Below the pieces are notes generated by a model. That model searched no databases, had not been told where the DNA came from, and was given only the letters and a program-made list of their open reading frames with translations. A program made the translations under genes and the position numbers. A DNA stretch of 64,000 nucleotides from Arsenophonus sp045399315 (GTDB taxonomy: Bacteria; Pseudomonadota; Gammaproteobacteria; Enterobacterales; Enterobacteriaceae): the NCBI GenBank assembly GCA_045399315.1, contig DAYVGO010000005.1:124001-188000 (forward strand), written 5' to 3'. Below are positions 39,779-49,154 of the stretch, piece after piece (position 1 is the stretch's first letter; each line of letters starts with the position of its first letter).

Positions 39779-40583
39779 TTAACCAGCTAAGTTAATGTGT
39801 TTAGGTTCTTGTTTTATTGATTTGGGTATATAAAGCGATTTTATTTCTGTTAATACATAGCAATCTTGAGCTAATTGATGATCACTAATATCTTTTTTAA
39901 TGGCTAAATAATTATCATAAAATTTAAGTGCAATAAATAAAATATCGTTTTTAAGATCCTCACCAGCAAAAGATTTTTCACAAAAAATTAGCGCATTACG
40001 CGCGTTGGCTATCGCAAAAACATTTTCTTCCAGTAGTTTTTTTGTTTTTAATTCATTTACTATTGAATAAAATTCTGTCTGATATTTATTACCAGGTGGC
40101 GCAGTTTTATTATATGCTAGCTGATGGGAAAAATTATATTGATAAAAATACCAAACATAATTTCTATCATGTTCGCTTATTTTCTGTAATTCTTGATCGG
40201 TTCGTGACAATGAACAATGATAAGATTCAAAAAATTTATTATTATTTTTAAATTACCTCTTTAGAAAGGTTATAACTTTCCTAGTCAGTATCACCAGATT
40301 TTATGGCAACCATACCAGACTTTATTTTTAATATTTGTAACTCTTTCATAAAAGGACTGGTAATATATTCATTTAATTTAATATATTTATCATACAAATT
40401 TTCAATTTCATTAAGTAATCCCATAATTTTATTATTAACATCTTCTTTTTGTTTTAATGTCGTGCCGTTAGGATCACCGATTGTTAAATCTAATTCTAAT
40501 AATTTATTATTATAATTATCGGTATTAGCTTCGAGTTGCTCGGCTGAATATGATGGAAAAGTAATTAAAGACTATACACGCAT
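39779..40583 (-). pseudogene. Unidentified exported-protein gene, broken
   Basis: Two open stretches on the minus strand look like one former gene of about 260 codons. ATG 40583 gives MRV then TAG, then SLITFPSYSAEQLEANTDNY (end of a signal peptide with SYSA cleavage-like site), then a helical, charged section ending IKSGDTD at 40289. After stops near 40289 and 40243 the next stretch runs without ATG from about 40240 through RTDQELQKISEHDRNYVWYF and ALKFYDNYLAIKKDISDHQL to PKHINLAG at 39779. I do not recognise the family. No ATG and internal stops favour a pseudogene, though the 143-codon part could start at a TTG (40210). Confidence 0.5.
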
Positions 40584-40683
40584 GTTAATTTATCACAAGA
40601 TTATATAATAACTAAATATAAAAATTTAGTTATTATAAAACTATTTATGCCACTTAATATTTTTATTTTTTAAAGATATTTGC

Positions 40684-41226
40684 TTAAGTGATGAACAAAT
40701 TATTTTTTTTATCCGATCCTTTAAGATTGTGTTGGTCGATTTTATTTATATATAAACAGATTTGATTTTTTATTTGGCCATTGTTTTTTAATTCCTCAGT
40801 GATTAATTGTAGGATACTATCACTTAATTTACTAATTTTTAAACGAATATTCGATAAGTCAGCATTTAGCTGCCCATTCTTCAGCATGGACAACCAATCT
40901 GCTTTATAACAATATTGAATTGCTTTAGCGACATTTATTTGTGATATCATAAAAGGCTCTATTGATTTTTTGTCCAAACTTAAAGCTTCTGCTTTATTAA
41001 TCGAGTTCAAAATAACTTTATTTTCTTGGATAAAATCTTCTACTGGCAGGTGTTTTTCAAATGTGTACCTGGCAACATATTTCATATAAGAGAGACGTTG
41101 CTCAATAAGATCAGCAATTTCTTTGTACTGATGAGCACTAGCTGTAAATGAAATGAAAAAAAGCATTGAAAAAGAAAACTTCAAAATAGCTTCAGTGAGT
41201 TTATGACGTTTGAGGTTATTAATCAT
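40684..41226 (-). CDS. Exported AroQ-type chorismate mutase (gamma class), active site altered
   Basis: 180 aa with a signal peptide (about 1-31; FSMLFFISFTASA then HQYKE) and an all-helical AroQ-gamma domain like the periplasmic chorismate mutases of Yersinia and Mycobacterium: ADLIEQRLSYMKYVARY, HLPVEDF, SQINVAKAIQYCYKADW. Chorismate mutase turns chorismate into prephenate. Arg44 of the QRL motif is kept, but where the family has Lys (..YK..) there is Thr55, and where it has Arg (LPIED..R) there is Gln67. Both are catalytic positions in known members, so activity is doubtful. Two Cys (106, 157) could form a disulfide. The C-terminal 20 residues are extra. Neighbours are unrelated dead genes. 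Confidence 0.7.
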   Translation of the reverse strand: MINNLKRHKLTEAILKFSFSMLFFISFTASAHQYKEIADLIEQRLSYMKYVARYTFEKHLPVEDFIQENKVILNSINKAEALSLDKKSIEPFMISQINVAKAIQYCYKADWLSMLKNGQLNADLSNIRLKISKLSDSILQLITEELKNNGQIKNQICLYINKIDQHNLKGSDKKNNLFIT

Positions 41227-41314
41227 AATGTATCTGGATTCTTATATTGTTATAATAACCTAAATATATCAATAAATTAAATAATATACAACATTATTGA
41301 ATACATTAATTTAA

Positions 41315-42035
41315 TTATTCAGAATTCAGCAAATCTTTTTTTCCTTCAATTCCATATTTAAGTATTTCAAGATAAGCAGGGGCTTCTGTTTCAAATGATA
41401 CTTTAATTTTATCACGCGCTAAATTAACTAATTCCGGTTCGGCTGTTTCAGGGTTTCCTGAATGGAAGGGGAACTAAGGATCATATTGGGTAAATTAGTT
41501 GCATTAACTTTGCGCCAGTTTCTGATTTTAACATGGATAATAAGTATAACCTAAAATCAATACCAGCGGTGACTCCGCCATCAGTAATTCTATTTCTATC
41601 AATAGTAACACGTTGGTTTGAAACGGTAGCCCCGAGCTGGGCTAAAAATTCATTGTAACTCCAATGTGTTGAAGATTGATAGTTATCTAATAGATTTATA
41701 GAGGCTAAAAACATTGAGACATTACAAACACTAGTAATATATTTAGCATTCTGACCAACCTTATGTATCCATTTTAGTATCTTTAAGTGCAGGAAAAGGA
41801 TTATGAGAGTCAATAATACATAATATATTTCCACATTCAATTCATCAAATGTCATTGTTACACAATTAATTTCCGTTGCAACAGGTTGTTTGTCATGCCA
41901 GACATATTCTATGTTAAGCCCTTGATTTTGTAATAGTGTGGCCGGTCCAATAATATCTAATGGTGTCATTCCGGAGAAAAGGACAAATACAAAAATTAAT
42001 TCTTTTTGCTCGGTAGAAATTTTTTTATTGTTCAT
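41315..42035 (-). pseudogene. DJ-1/PfpI-family protein, frameshifted
   Basis: Class I glutamine-amidotransferase-like fold of the isonitrile hydratase/DJ-1 group (about 230 aa). ATG 42035 leads to FVFVLFSGMTPLDIIGPATL and VATEINCVTMTFDEL. Around 41800 a short stretch (HNPFPALKDTKM) lies in another frame, so a frameshift pair has replaced the PGG loop region. The nucleophile elbow reads TSVCNVSMFLAS (Cys kept, usual CTGA/CNGS changed). RVTIDRNRITDGGVTAGIDF is typical. After MQLIYPI a frameshift at about 41480 puts the tail (FPFHSGNPETAEPELVN and ILKYGIEGKKDLLNSE) out of frame to 41315. Confidence 0.78.
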
Positions 42036-42194
42036 ATTATAACCTATTTAATGTTATAATAAAAAAAAATTAAATATTAAGTTATCACTCTTATTCTGTT
42101 AACATAATTTTTTACTGATAATCTTAAGAAGTAAGCTCTTTTAACAGCAACAAAATAGATCTAAGCGATTATTGATAATTGCTTTAATATTAAC

Positions 42195-43252
42195 TTAATA
42201 TCTAACGTTACTTATTTCGTTTATTACTAGTGTTTTTAAGATCGAGTAACCATTTACAATTTCATCGACTTTTTCTGGTCCTTGTCCATGGCGTAAAGTA
42301 TAAAATGATAAATTAGGATTAGTTTCGGTAAATGGATACAAGACAGAATTAGCTTGATTCACATCAAAAACTACTGGCATGCTATCTGCTGTTTTAATAT
42401 CAAATGGTATTTCAAAAACATCATAGTTATAGCTTAAGATGCCGGTGATATAATTATTTACAATTTCGCCGTCACGCTCTATACAAGTAACAAACCAGCT
42501 TTTAATAACAGTATCTTGCGGGTGTTGATAAGGAATAAATCTCAGAGTGACTTCTCCAGTTAACACAGGATCACATTGAGATGTGTCACCTGGTTATTCG
42601 TCATAATTGCTAATACCTTGTATTTTAAAGGTAAAGTCGTTCTTGTCGTGAGATCCAATCAAGCCATCTCGACAATAGAGTAGTCGTCGTGATTTTTAAC
42701 TTGTATGGTGTCAAAAGAAATTAATTGTTCTTTATAGCCTAAAATAACTTTAATTTCAGCGTTATCTACTGGTGTGGCTTCAATATTGCCTGAAACAATA
42801 TTATCTCGTGACTTAATTTGGGTATTACTAGTAGAAATAAACTCTTTTAGTTTATCGAGAAGGTATGGTGATGAAATTCCTCTTTGCAGGAGTACTTGAC
42901 CCCATAAAATTCCTAATGCGTGATGGTTTTCCCAACTAATTAGCGGGGCGTCTAACGATCCTAGCTCCATATCGCCAAAAATGATTAATTTACCTTCTTG
43001 CCAACCAGTATTTGTTGATGTAAAAGGATCCATAATAACAGTTTGTCGAGCACTAATTTGTAAAGGTTTTGCACCACCATGTTGGAGAATATATATGTTT
43101 TCACGCTTCTCATTTATTGTTTCTTGAAGCTTTAAACCGCCGAATAAAGCTTTAACGTGAGCATTCTTGCAAGTTATACTAACATTATGTTTTTGAAAGG
43201 TATTATGCCCTAATTTATCTTTCTTATTAGTATTTTTGTTTAATCGTATCAA
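42195..43252 (-). pseudogene. Unidentified gene, frameshifted and without a start codon
   Basis: Two consecutive minus-strand frames form one former gene of about 350 codons. The first (43252-42659) has no ATG; an in-frame TAG lies at about 43268 and no ribosome site precedes TTG 43252. Text: VKALFGGLKLQETINEKREN, QTVIMDPFTSTNTGW, LISWENHHALGILWGQVLLQ. A frameshift after IVEMA (42660) moves to LIGSHDKNDFTFKIQGIS, then a TAA, then LTGEVTLRFIPYQHPQDT to LVINEISNVRY (42195). No signal peptide or membrane helix is seen, and the composition suggests a soluble beta-rich protein. I do not recognise it. Confidence 0.5.
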
Positions 43253-43383
43253 GTTATTGGTTATCTACAGTATTTAAAATGAAATACATTAATAAAATTA
43301 ATAAATATTTAATTATGCAAATAATAGTTAATGTAAATTACATCTGATAATAAAAATGATTTATTACATAAAATGGTATTAAA

Positions 43384-43423
43384 ACTTAAAGTCCTAAATA
43401 GATTTCTAGTAGGACTTTTAAGT
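43384..43423 (-). terminator. Terminator of tcyP
   Basis: ACTTAAAGTCCT (43384-43395) pairs with AGGACTTTTAAGT (43411-43423) with one bulged T, loop 15 bases, followed on the minus strand by TTTTAAT. It stands just past the tcyP stop. Confidence 0.6.
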
Positions 43424-43444
43424 ATAAATTAAAAATTGTAAATA

Positions 43445-44815
43445 TTATTTATTGAAAACATTTTTATCTGTTTTATGCATTAATTGGCTAGTAATTGTTC
43501 CTGCAACCATTGAACCATTAACATTTAGTGCAGTTCTTCCCATATCAATCAGTGGTTCGACCGAAATAAGTAATGCTACTAAAGTAATAGGTAGCCCCAT
43601 CGCAGGTAAAACCATTAATGCAGCAAAAGTCGCTCCGCCACCAACACCGGCAACCCCAGCAGAACTAATGGTTACAATAACAACAAGTGTAGCAATCCAT
43701 ATGGGATCTAGCGGATTGATTCCAACAGTTAGGGCAACCATTACAGCAAGCATTGCCGGGTAAATTCCTGCACAGCCATTTTGACCAATTGTGGTACCAA
43801 AGGATGCTGAAAAATTAGCGATTGATTCAGGAATACCTAATTGTTGAGTTTGTGTTTCAACGTTTAATGCAATACTGGCGGCACTAGAACGGCTAGTAAA
43901 TGCAAAAATTAAAACTGGAATGACTTTTTTAAAAAATTTTATTGGATTAATGCCAATTAAAGAAAGAAGAATACCATGAATGATAAACATTAAAGATAAC
44001 GCTAAGTAGGATGCAATAACAAAACTGCCGAGCTTGATAATATCTTGTAAATTTAAATTGGCAACAACTTTAATCATTAAAGCCATTACGCCATATGGTG
44101 TTAGTCGTATAACTAAACGAACCAGCTTCATGATCCAGGCTTGAAAAATATCTATCGTCGATAAAATTTTATCACCTTTTGCAGGATTAATTTTAGCTAA
44201 TTGCAGAGCAGCTATACCTAAAAAGGTAGAAAAAATAACAACGCTAATAAGGGAAGTTGGATTTGCTCCGGTCAGTTCGGCAAAAGGATTTTTAGGAATA
44301 AATGATAATATTAATTCAGGTATTGTTAAATCAGAAATTTTTTGAATATAGTTGCTTTCTATAACACCAGATTGAATATTTTCATGACCATGACTACTTT
44401 GTACAAGACCTTCTGCCGTTAAGCCAAACAAAATTGTAATAGTGATACCAATGAGAGCGGCAATCGCTGTTGTAAAAAGCAGAACCCCGATGGTGAAGAA
44501 ACTGATTTTTCCTAATGAAGATGTTTGATGTAAGCGTGCGACAGCATTAAGTATTGAAGCAAACACTAAAGGCATAATGATCATTTGCAGCAGTTTTACA
44601 TAACCATTGCCAACTATATTGAACCACGACAATGAATCATGCACTATTTGATTATTAGTACCATATACCAAATGCAAAACCACACCAAAAAAGGTACCAA
44701 TAAGAAGACCGACGAAGACTTTTTTTGACAGGCTCCATCCATGTGTACTTACTTTTGCTAATAATAGTAATAACATAGTAAAGACAAGTATATTAAGGAT
44801 TACAGGGAAATTCAT
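43445..44815 (-). CDS. tcyP: L-cystine transporter TcyP (DAACS family)
   Basis: Sodium- or proton-coupled importer of L-cystine (also called YdjN) in the dicarboxylate/amino acid:cation symporter family. It has 456 aa from ATG 44815, which gives MNFPVILNILVFTMLLLLLA like TcyP; the longer frame to 44926 lacks homology. Text: WFNIVGNGYVKLLQMIIMPL (scaffold), AFTSRSSAASIALNVETQ (the HP1 serine-rich loop), GQNGCAGIYPAMLAVMVA (usually G.NGCAGI.PA; the TM7 motif), and VGGGATFAALMVLPAMGLP (HP2). Paired with ydjM as in E. coli. Intact: cystine uptake is retained. Confidence 0.92.
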   Translation of the reverse strand: MNFPVILNILVFTMLLLLLAKVSTHGWSLSKKVFVGLLIGTFFGVVLHLVYGTNNQIVHDSLSWFNIVGNGYVKLLQMIIMPLVFASILNAVARLHQTSSLGKISFFTIGVLLFTTAIAALIGITITILFGLTAEGLVQSSHGHENIQSGVIESNYIQKISDLTIPELILSFIPKNPFAELTGANPTSLISVVIFSTFLGIAALQLAKINPAKGDKILSTIDIFQAWIMKLVRLVIRLTPYGVMALMIKVVANLNLQDIIKLGSFVIASYLALSLMFIIHGILLSLIGINPIKFFKKVIPVLIFAFTSRSSAASIALNVETQTQQLGIPESIANFSASFGTTIGQNGCAGIYPAMLAVMVALTVGINPLDPIWIATLVVIVTISSAGVAGVGGGATFAALMVLPAMGLPITLVALLISVEPLIDMGRTALNVNGSMVAGTITSQLMHKTDKNVFNK

Positions 44816-44973
44816 ACCCATTTTCCAACTCCATATTGTTCTAGGTATAGCATTTTTTGTCATTGGGGAAGTATGATGGTTAAAAACTTCCAATGAAACG
44901 TATGTTGCCTTATATATTATCAACATAAAAATATTTTTGTTATAACTAAATGCAATTTTATTTTAATAATTTT

Positions 44974-45567
44974 TCAATGAGAACGTAATAATTTTAAGCC
45001 GTTTAGTTCATTAACTACATATGTAATAACGTTTTTTTTCGTTTCTTGTAATAGTGGTAGTAGAGGTGATTGATAGTGAGATGGGATTAATACTGTACAA
45101 ATAGCTAATAAAATAGCAATAGAATGCTCTGCTCGGTGATTAGAATTATTGCCTAAAATAGGGAAACAAAAGTAAAGCTTCAATGGCCATAGGAAAGGTA
45201 TACCTTTTGTGGTTAACATATCTCCAATTAGATGACTGAAATAACCTAACAAAAATGCTTGAATTAGTGCATCAGAAAGCCAATAACTACTGGGAAGTTG
45301 AGTCGATAATAATACGATCAGCAACCATGCGAGTAAGCTATGGGTAAAGCCACGATGACCACATAAACGACAAACTGGAACAGAAATAAAACGAAATAGA
45401 CGCCCTAAATGAGAAGATGGATGATCAATATCGGGTAATAGAGCACCAAGTAATGCACCGGCTAATAAATGAAGCCAATCACCATGTGTAAACTCTGGTG
45501 TAATTGCTAATTTATGCACAAATATTAATGATGATACTGAAAAAAGTAGATGCCCGGTGGCAGTCAT
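44974..45567 (-). CDS. ydjM: YdjM: LexA-regulated inner-membrane metal-dependent hydrolase-like protein
   Basis: YdjM-family (DUF457, LexA-binding inner membrane-associated hydrolase) protein, 197 aa (E. coli 196). Conserved acidic/His clusters: GALLGALLPDIDHPSSHLGR (D.DH), CGHRGFTHSLLAW (HRG.THS), and GYFSHLIGDMLTTKGIPFLWP (H..GD..T..G). At least three hydrophobic segments. Biochemical function is unknown; E. coli ydjM is SOS induced. A perfect LexA-type box lies 17 bases upstream of the ATG. It is followed by tcyP on the same strand 158 bases later. Confidence 0.9.
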   Translation of the reverse strand: MTATGHLLFSVSSLIFVHKLAITPEFTHGDWLHLLAGALLGALLPDIDHPSSHLGRLFRFISVPVCRLCGHRGFTHSLLAWLLIVLLSTQLPSSYWLSDALIQAFLLGYFSHLIGDMLTTKGIPFLWPLKLYFCFPILGNNSNHRAEHSIAILLAICTVLIPSHYQSPLLPLLQETKKNVITYVVNELNGLKLLRSH

Positions 45568-45583
45568 AACACATAATGTCCAA

Positions 45584-45599
45584 CTGTTTATTTATACAG
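45584..45599 (-). promoter_or_regulatory. LexA (SOS) box upstream of ydjM
   Basis: CTGTTTATTTATACAG at 45584-45599 fits CTGT-N8-ACAG exactly, with the AT-rich core of enterobacterial boxes. It is 17 bases before the ydjM start, as expected for repression. E. coli ydjM is a known LexA target. Confidence 0.85.
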
Positions 45600-45765
45600 T
45601 TTATAGAGTATAATAGTTTTGACATGATTTGAGTAGTGTAATCGAAAAAAATATCTTATTTATTAAATAATAAGATTAGTATTTTGTAGTTAGCTGGTGA
45701 GAAAAGTAATAATGTTTTAGTTTGACAGTATATATTCAAGTTATATTACTGCCAATCGATAAAGT

Positions 45766-46285
45766 TCAAATGATATGTTTAGTTGTTAATTCATCCAGTG
45801 TATTGAGTTTGATATTCGCTAATGCCCAACGAGGATCAGTAAAATGATCTGCTAGTGGAGCAACGATACTACGACGGCTGAGAAGCAATCATGAATATTA
45901 AACATAGTAAGTACTTTTTCTAGCATATGTTTGGGGAAGCAGATGCTAAACCGATTTTTGAGTTATGATCTTGACATAGTTGAAGAGCATGTTTAACACT
46001 GGGCAATAGTAGACTTTGTTCTTCTATATAAGCGCAATAACACGTTTAATAATTTTTGTTCCACCTCTTTTAATGAGGCCCCTTGCCAAGGAGAAGCCAA
46101 ATACCACAATTGTACAACTTGATCGATGTGTAGTCCTAATGTGTCAGGAAGTTGATTTGCAATTGAAGTATTTACACCAAGTTTACCTAGAATTTCTTTT
46201 TTTGCTTGACTCAAAGGGGCTCAAAATTAATCAATAAACCAACCATGTCAAAAATAGCAGCTTTGATAGATAATTGATGAGATAT
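45766..46285 (-). pseudogene. yniC: yniC-like (HxpB) HAD sugar phosphatase, broken
   Basis: HAD-family 2-deoxyglucose-6-phosphatase relic (about 222 aa in E. coli). AGGAG (46294-46298) stands before ATA 46285 (start ATG lost). Text: SIKAAIFDMVGLLINFEPL, where the catalytic motif D-x-D became D-M-V (GAT to GTT), then TGA in place of Trp. The next piece reads SQAKKEILGKLGVNTSIANQ, LPDTLGLHIDQVVQLWYLA. A large middle part is scrambled or deleted (cap domain, DS..G motif), and the end reads RWALANIKLNTLDELTTKHI to 45766. The yniC-ydjM-tcyP order is as in E. coli. Confidence 0.82.
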
Positions 46286-46451
46286 TAAAAGGACTCCTAT
46301 TAATTACCAATTAATTTTATCAATTTAAAATAAAGAAATTTTTTAATATAGATAGGCTAGGGCTAATTTTGATTAGTGATAAAATAACAATTATATGTTT
46401 TTGATAATATTTAATTATTCTATTTAAATAGTAATATAAAAAAATATGGGG

Positions 46452-47005
46452 AACTTTAATAAATTACCAAACAGTATTTTATATCGCTATTGGAAAGCGT
46501 GTTTTAAGGTGGATAGTTTTTTCTCTAATGCTCGTGTCTACAATAGTATCATTAATTTCTTTAGCAGAAAAGCAAAGCTTTACAAGACACTGATTTAAAT
46601 GTGGTAGTCAATGATTTTATTAAAATTATGGTGTATATAGTAAAATAAAATACCGCTTTTATAAATTTTTTGGCATAATTCACCTATTCCTAATACTCAT
46701 ATGGGATTTTTATTTTAACAGCTAATTTCGGTTTTATTTTGCTATTTTACTTGATGTTTGTTGGTCAAGCTTTGAGTGCTTTAGCTAACAGAATGAATCG
46801 TCAATTAAAATTTATCAAAGAAAGTATTGAAGATCACCTCATTGTTGAAAGAGCAAAAGGGGTTTTGAAGTTTCAAAAGAAGAAATAGAAGCAAAAATTA
46901 TTATTCTGTCTCATACTATTTTTTAGCAAATTTTCCTACTGTATGTATTGCTGGTTATATTAGGGGGAATGCTTTACTTCGTATTGAATATCTTAGGTTG
47001 GTAGT
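46452..47005 (+). pseudogene. yniB: yniB-like membrane protein, broken
   Basis: Relic of YniB, a 178-aa inner-membrane protein of unknown function, divergent from yniC as in E. coli. Text from about 46452: YQTVFYIAIGKRVLRWIVFS, LMLVSTIVSLISLAEK, then a stop. In the next frame LNVVVNDFIKIMVYIVK, stop, NTAFINFFWHNSPIPNTHMG; then LMFVGQALSALANRMNRQLK and FIKESIEDHLIVERAKG, a frameshift, EVSKEEIEAKIIILSHTIFQ-like text, and FVLNILGW at the end. The frames and gene length agree with YniB. It has at least four lesions and cannot be translated in one piece. Confidence 0.75.
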
Positions 47006-47334
47006 TTTTTTATTATAATCAATTTGAAAATAAATATATTATTGAAAGGTAACGTGAAGATCATAATTAATTACTTGTCTAGTTGTAAAGTTATTGTCAT
47101 TGTGAGGGATTATAGTAATTTAATAAATAATGACGATATATTGCTTAGCGCTTATCAAAAGATAAATATAGCGTTTTTTATTTAGCTTTAGTAAGCAGTT
47201 TTAAGATACTAAGGATCCGTTTAATTAATGACTTATTGCCTGCTGATGTTTTAGCAGTTTCCCTATTAAATTTAAGTTAAGATACTATATTATATCTGAT
47301 TAAGGTTAGTGAATAGTCTCTGCTAGTAAAAAAC
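47006..47334. other. Spacer between yniB relic and yfeD
   Basis: About 330 bases with stops in all frames. In E. coli yniA (fructosamine kinase) is next to yniB; I see no text from it here. Nothing recognised. Confidence 0.4.
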
Positions 47335-47367
47335 AGGATTATCATCTATCAAAAATAAGATAATCCT
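47335..47367 (-). terminator. Terminator of the yfeABCD operon
   Basis: AGGATTATC (47335-47343) and its exact complement (47359-47367), 15-base loop, followed on the minus strand by GTTTTTTAC. It lies 37 bases past the yfeD stop. Confidence 0.7.
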
Positions 47368-47404
47368 AATTTTTGTCAGTTATTTTTATATTTAACAATA
47401 TTGC

Positions 47405-48268
47405 TTATGAGCGAATTGATATTTTATTCAAAAAAGAACGTTTTTTTATTTTACTAATATAGTTGTAGATTAATGCAGCTATAAAATAGATTGCTTGTGT
47501 TAGTACAATACAAGGACCAGTTGCGCCATCAATATGAAAACTCAGAATAGTGCCGATAAGTGAGGAGGTGGCAGAAGCAATAACAGCAATAATTAGCATT
47601 CGATTAAAGTTTTGACATAACGTAAAAGCAATAATGCCAGGAGAAATAAGCATAGCTATTACTAGAATTATTCCTACTGCTTGTAAAGATGCAACAATGG
47701 TGAGAGCTAATAAAGACAGTAATCCATAATGTAAAAGTTTAACAGGTAAACCGATAACTTTGGCCTGATTAGGGTCAAAACAGTAGAGCATAAAATCCTT
47801 ACGTTTTAATAGAATAATTGCAATGGTAAAAGCTGAGATGTAAAGTGTTTGTTTAAATTCGGTCTCAGTAATGCCTAGGATATTGCCAAAAAGAATATGG
47901 GTAAGATGTTGATCTGTATCAATACGGGCAAATAGTACTAATCCAAACGCAAACATCCCGGAAAAAACAATCCCCATGACAGTATCTTCTTTTATGCGAC
48001 TATTTTCTTTTAGATAACCGGTCGCAAATGTACAAAAAATTCCTGATAAAAAAGCGCCGATTGATAAGGGAATGCCGATAACAAAGGCAATAACGATCCC
48101 GGGTAATACAGCATGAGAAATAGTATCACCCATTAAAGACCAACCCTTAAGTATTAAAAAGCAGGAGAGGATAGAACATACTGTTCCAGTAACAAGTGCG
48201 GTAATAATGACTTTTTGCATAAACGGAAAAACAAAAGGCGTTATTAATAACTCCATAAATTCATTCAT
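47405..48268 (-). CDS. yfeD: YfeD/SitD: Mn/Fe ABC transporter permease
   Basis: Second membrane subunit of the Yfe (Sit) Mn(II)/Fe(II) importer, ABC-3 permease family. It has 287 aa and eight or nine hydrophobic segments. Family text: GTVCSILSCFLILKGWSLMGD, ISHAVLPGIVIAFVIGIPL (the loop contacting the ATPase: G.A.SHAVLPG), KENSRIKEDTVMGIVFSGMFA, and LQAVGIILVIAMLISPGIIA. Its start overlaps the yfeC stop by 8 bases, showing translational coupling. The subunit is intact in a fully intact four-gene operon. Confidence 0.93.
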   Translation of the reverse strand: MNEFMELLITPFVFPFMQKVIITALVTGTVCSILSCFLILKGWSLMGDTISHAVLPGIVIAFVIGIPLSIGAFLSGIFCTFATGYLKENSRIKEDTVMGIVFSGMFAFGLVLFARIDTDQHLTHILFGNILGITETEFKQTLYISAFTIAIILLKRKDFMLYCFDPNQAKVIGLPVKLLHYGLLSLLALTIVASLQAVGIILVIAMLISPGIIAFTLCQNFNRMLIIAVIASATSSLIGTILSFHIDGATGPCIVLTQAIYFIAALIYNYISKIKKRSFLNKISIRS

Positions 48269-49151
48269 TGTGACTTACCTCTTGTTCTAATTGTTTGAGA
48301 TTTAAAATTTCTTCGCGTGCTTTTCGGCGGGATGCAAATAAACCATATTTAGGTGCAAAAAAGAAGACTAAGAGGAAAACCAAAGTTTGTAGGGTAACAA
48401 TGATTCCACCGGTAGCACCATTAATAAAATAGCTAATATAAGCGCCAAGAGCACTAGAGGTAAATCCGATCAGTATGGCAATAAAGAGTAGCCATTTGAA
48501 TTGATCCGTGAGTAAATAAGCGGTTGCTCCAGGTGTAATGACCATTGTGATAACAAGTATGGCTCCCACGGTTTGTAAAGCGGCAACCGTACAGGCGCTA
48601 AGTAGCATAAAAAAGATAATTTTTAATTTTAACGGGTTTAGTCCAATAGAGCGAGCGTGATTTTCATCAAAGAATACGACAAGTAAATCTTTCCATATAA
48701 GCATAAGCATAATAAAAGAAATGGTAATAATAATTTCAACTTGGAGTATATCTTCATCGGCAATACCTAAAATATTGCCAAAGATAATAGTTTGTACATT
48801 CACTGACGTGGGATTTAATGAAAGAATTAGCAATCCTGCGGTGAAGAAGGTGGAAAAAATAAAACCAATTACTGCATCTTCTTTCAGTTTCGAAATATGG
48901 CGCACAAATGTCATAGAAAGTGCAGCAAGAATACCGGTAAAAAAAGCACCTATAGCATAGGGGAAGCCAAGTGCATAGGCGCCAGCGACACCTGGCACGA
49001 TAGAATGGGAAAGAGCATCACCTATTAATGACCATCCCTTTAACATTAAGTAAGCAGAGAGAAAAGCACAGACTGCACCAACAATAGCGCTAACCCAGAT
49101 TGCTTTGACCATGTAGTTATATTCAAAGGGCTGAAGTAATAGATCCAACAT
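48261..49151 (-). CDS. yfeC: YfeC/SitC: Mn/Fe ABC transporter permease
   Basis: First membrane subunit of the Yfe importer, ABC-3 family, 296 aa. Family text: GAVCAFLSAYLMLKGWSLIGD, ALSHSIVPGVAGAYALGFPY, KLKEDAVIGFIFSTFFTAGL, and ALQTVGAILVITMVITPGAT. The C-terminus is hydrophilic (RRKAREEILNLKQLEQEV) and reaches over the yfeD start. It is homologous to YfeD, and the two form the heterodimeric channel. Only three bases separate it from yfeB. No damage. Confidence 0.93.
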   Translation of the reverse strand: MLDLLLQPFEYNYMVKAIWVSAIVGAVCAFLSAYLMLKGWSLIGDALSHSIVPGVAGAYALGFPYAIGAFFTGILAALSMTFVRHISKLKEDAVIGFIFSTFFTAGLLILSLNPTSVNVQTIIFGNILGIADEDILQVEIIITISFIMLMLIWKDLLVVFFDENHARSIGLNPLKLKIIFFMLLSACTVAALQTVGAILVITMVITPGATAYLLTDQFKWLLFIAILIGFTSSALGAYISYFINGATGGIIVTLQTLVFLLVFFFAPKYGLFASRRKAREEILNLKQLEQEVSHNE

Positions 49152-49154
49152 GAT

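Noticed and set aside
40303..40515. 70-codon plus-strand frame
   Set aside because: The minus strand reads as a former exported protein with continuous text; the plus frame is very Ile/Leu/Ser/Asn-rich and has no start context.
43452..43763. 103-codon plus-strand frame
   Set aside because: Antisense shadow of tcyP.
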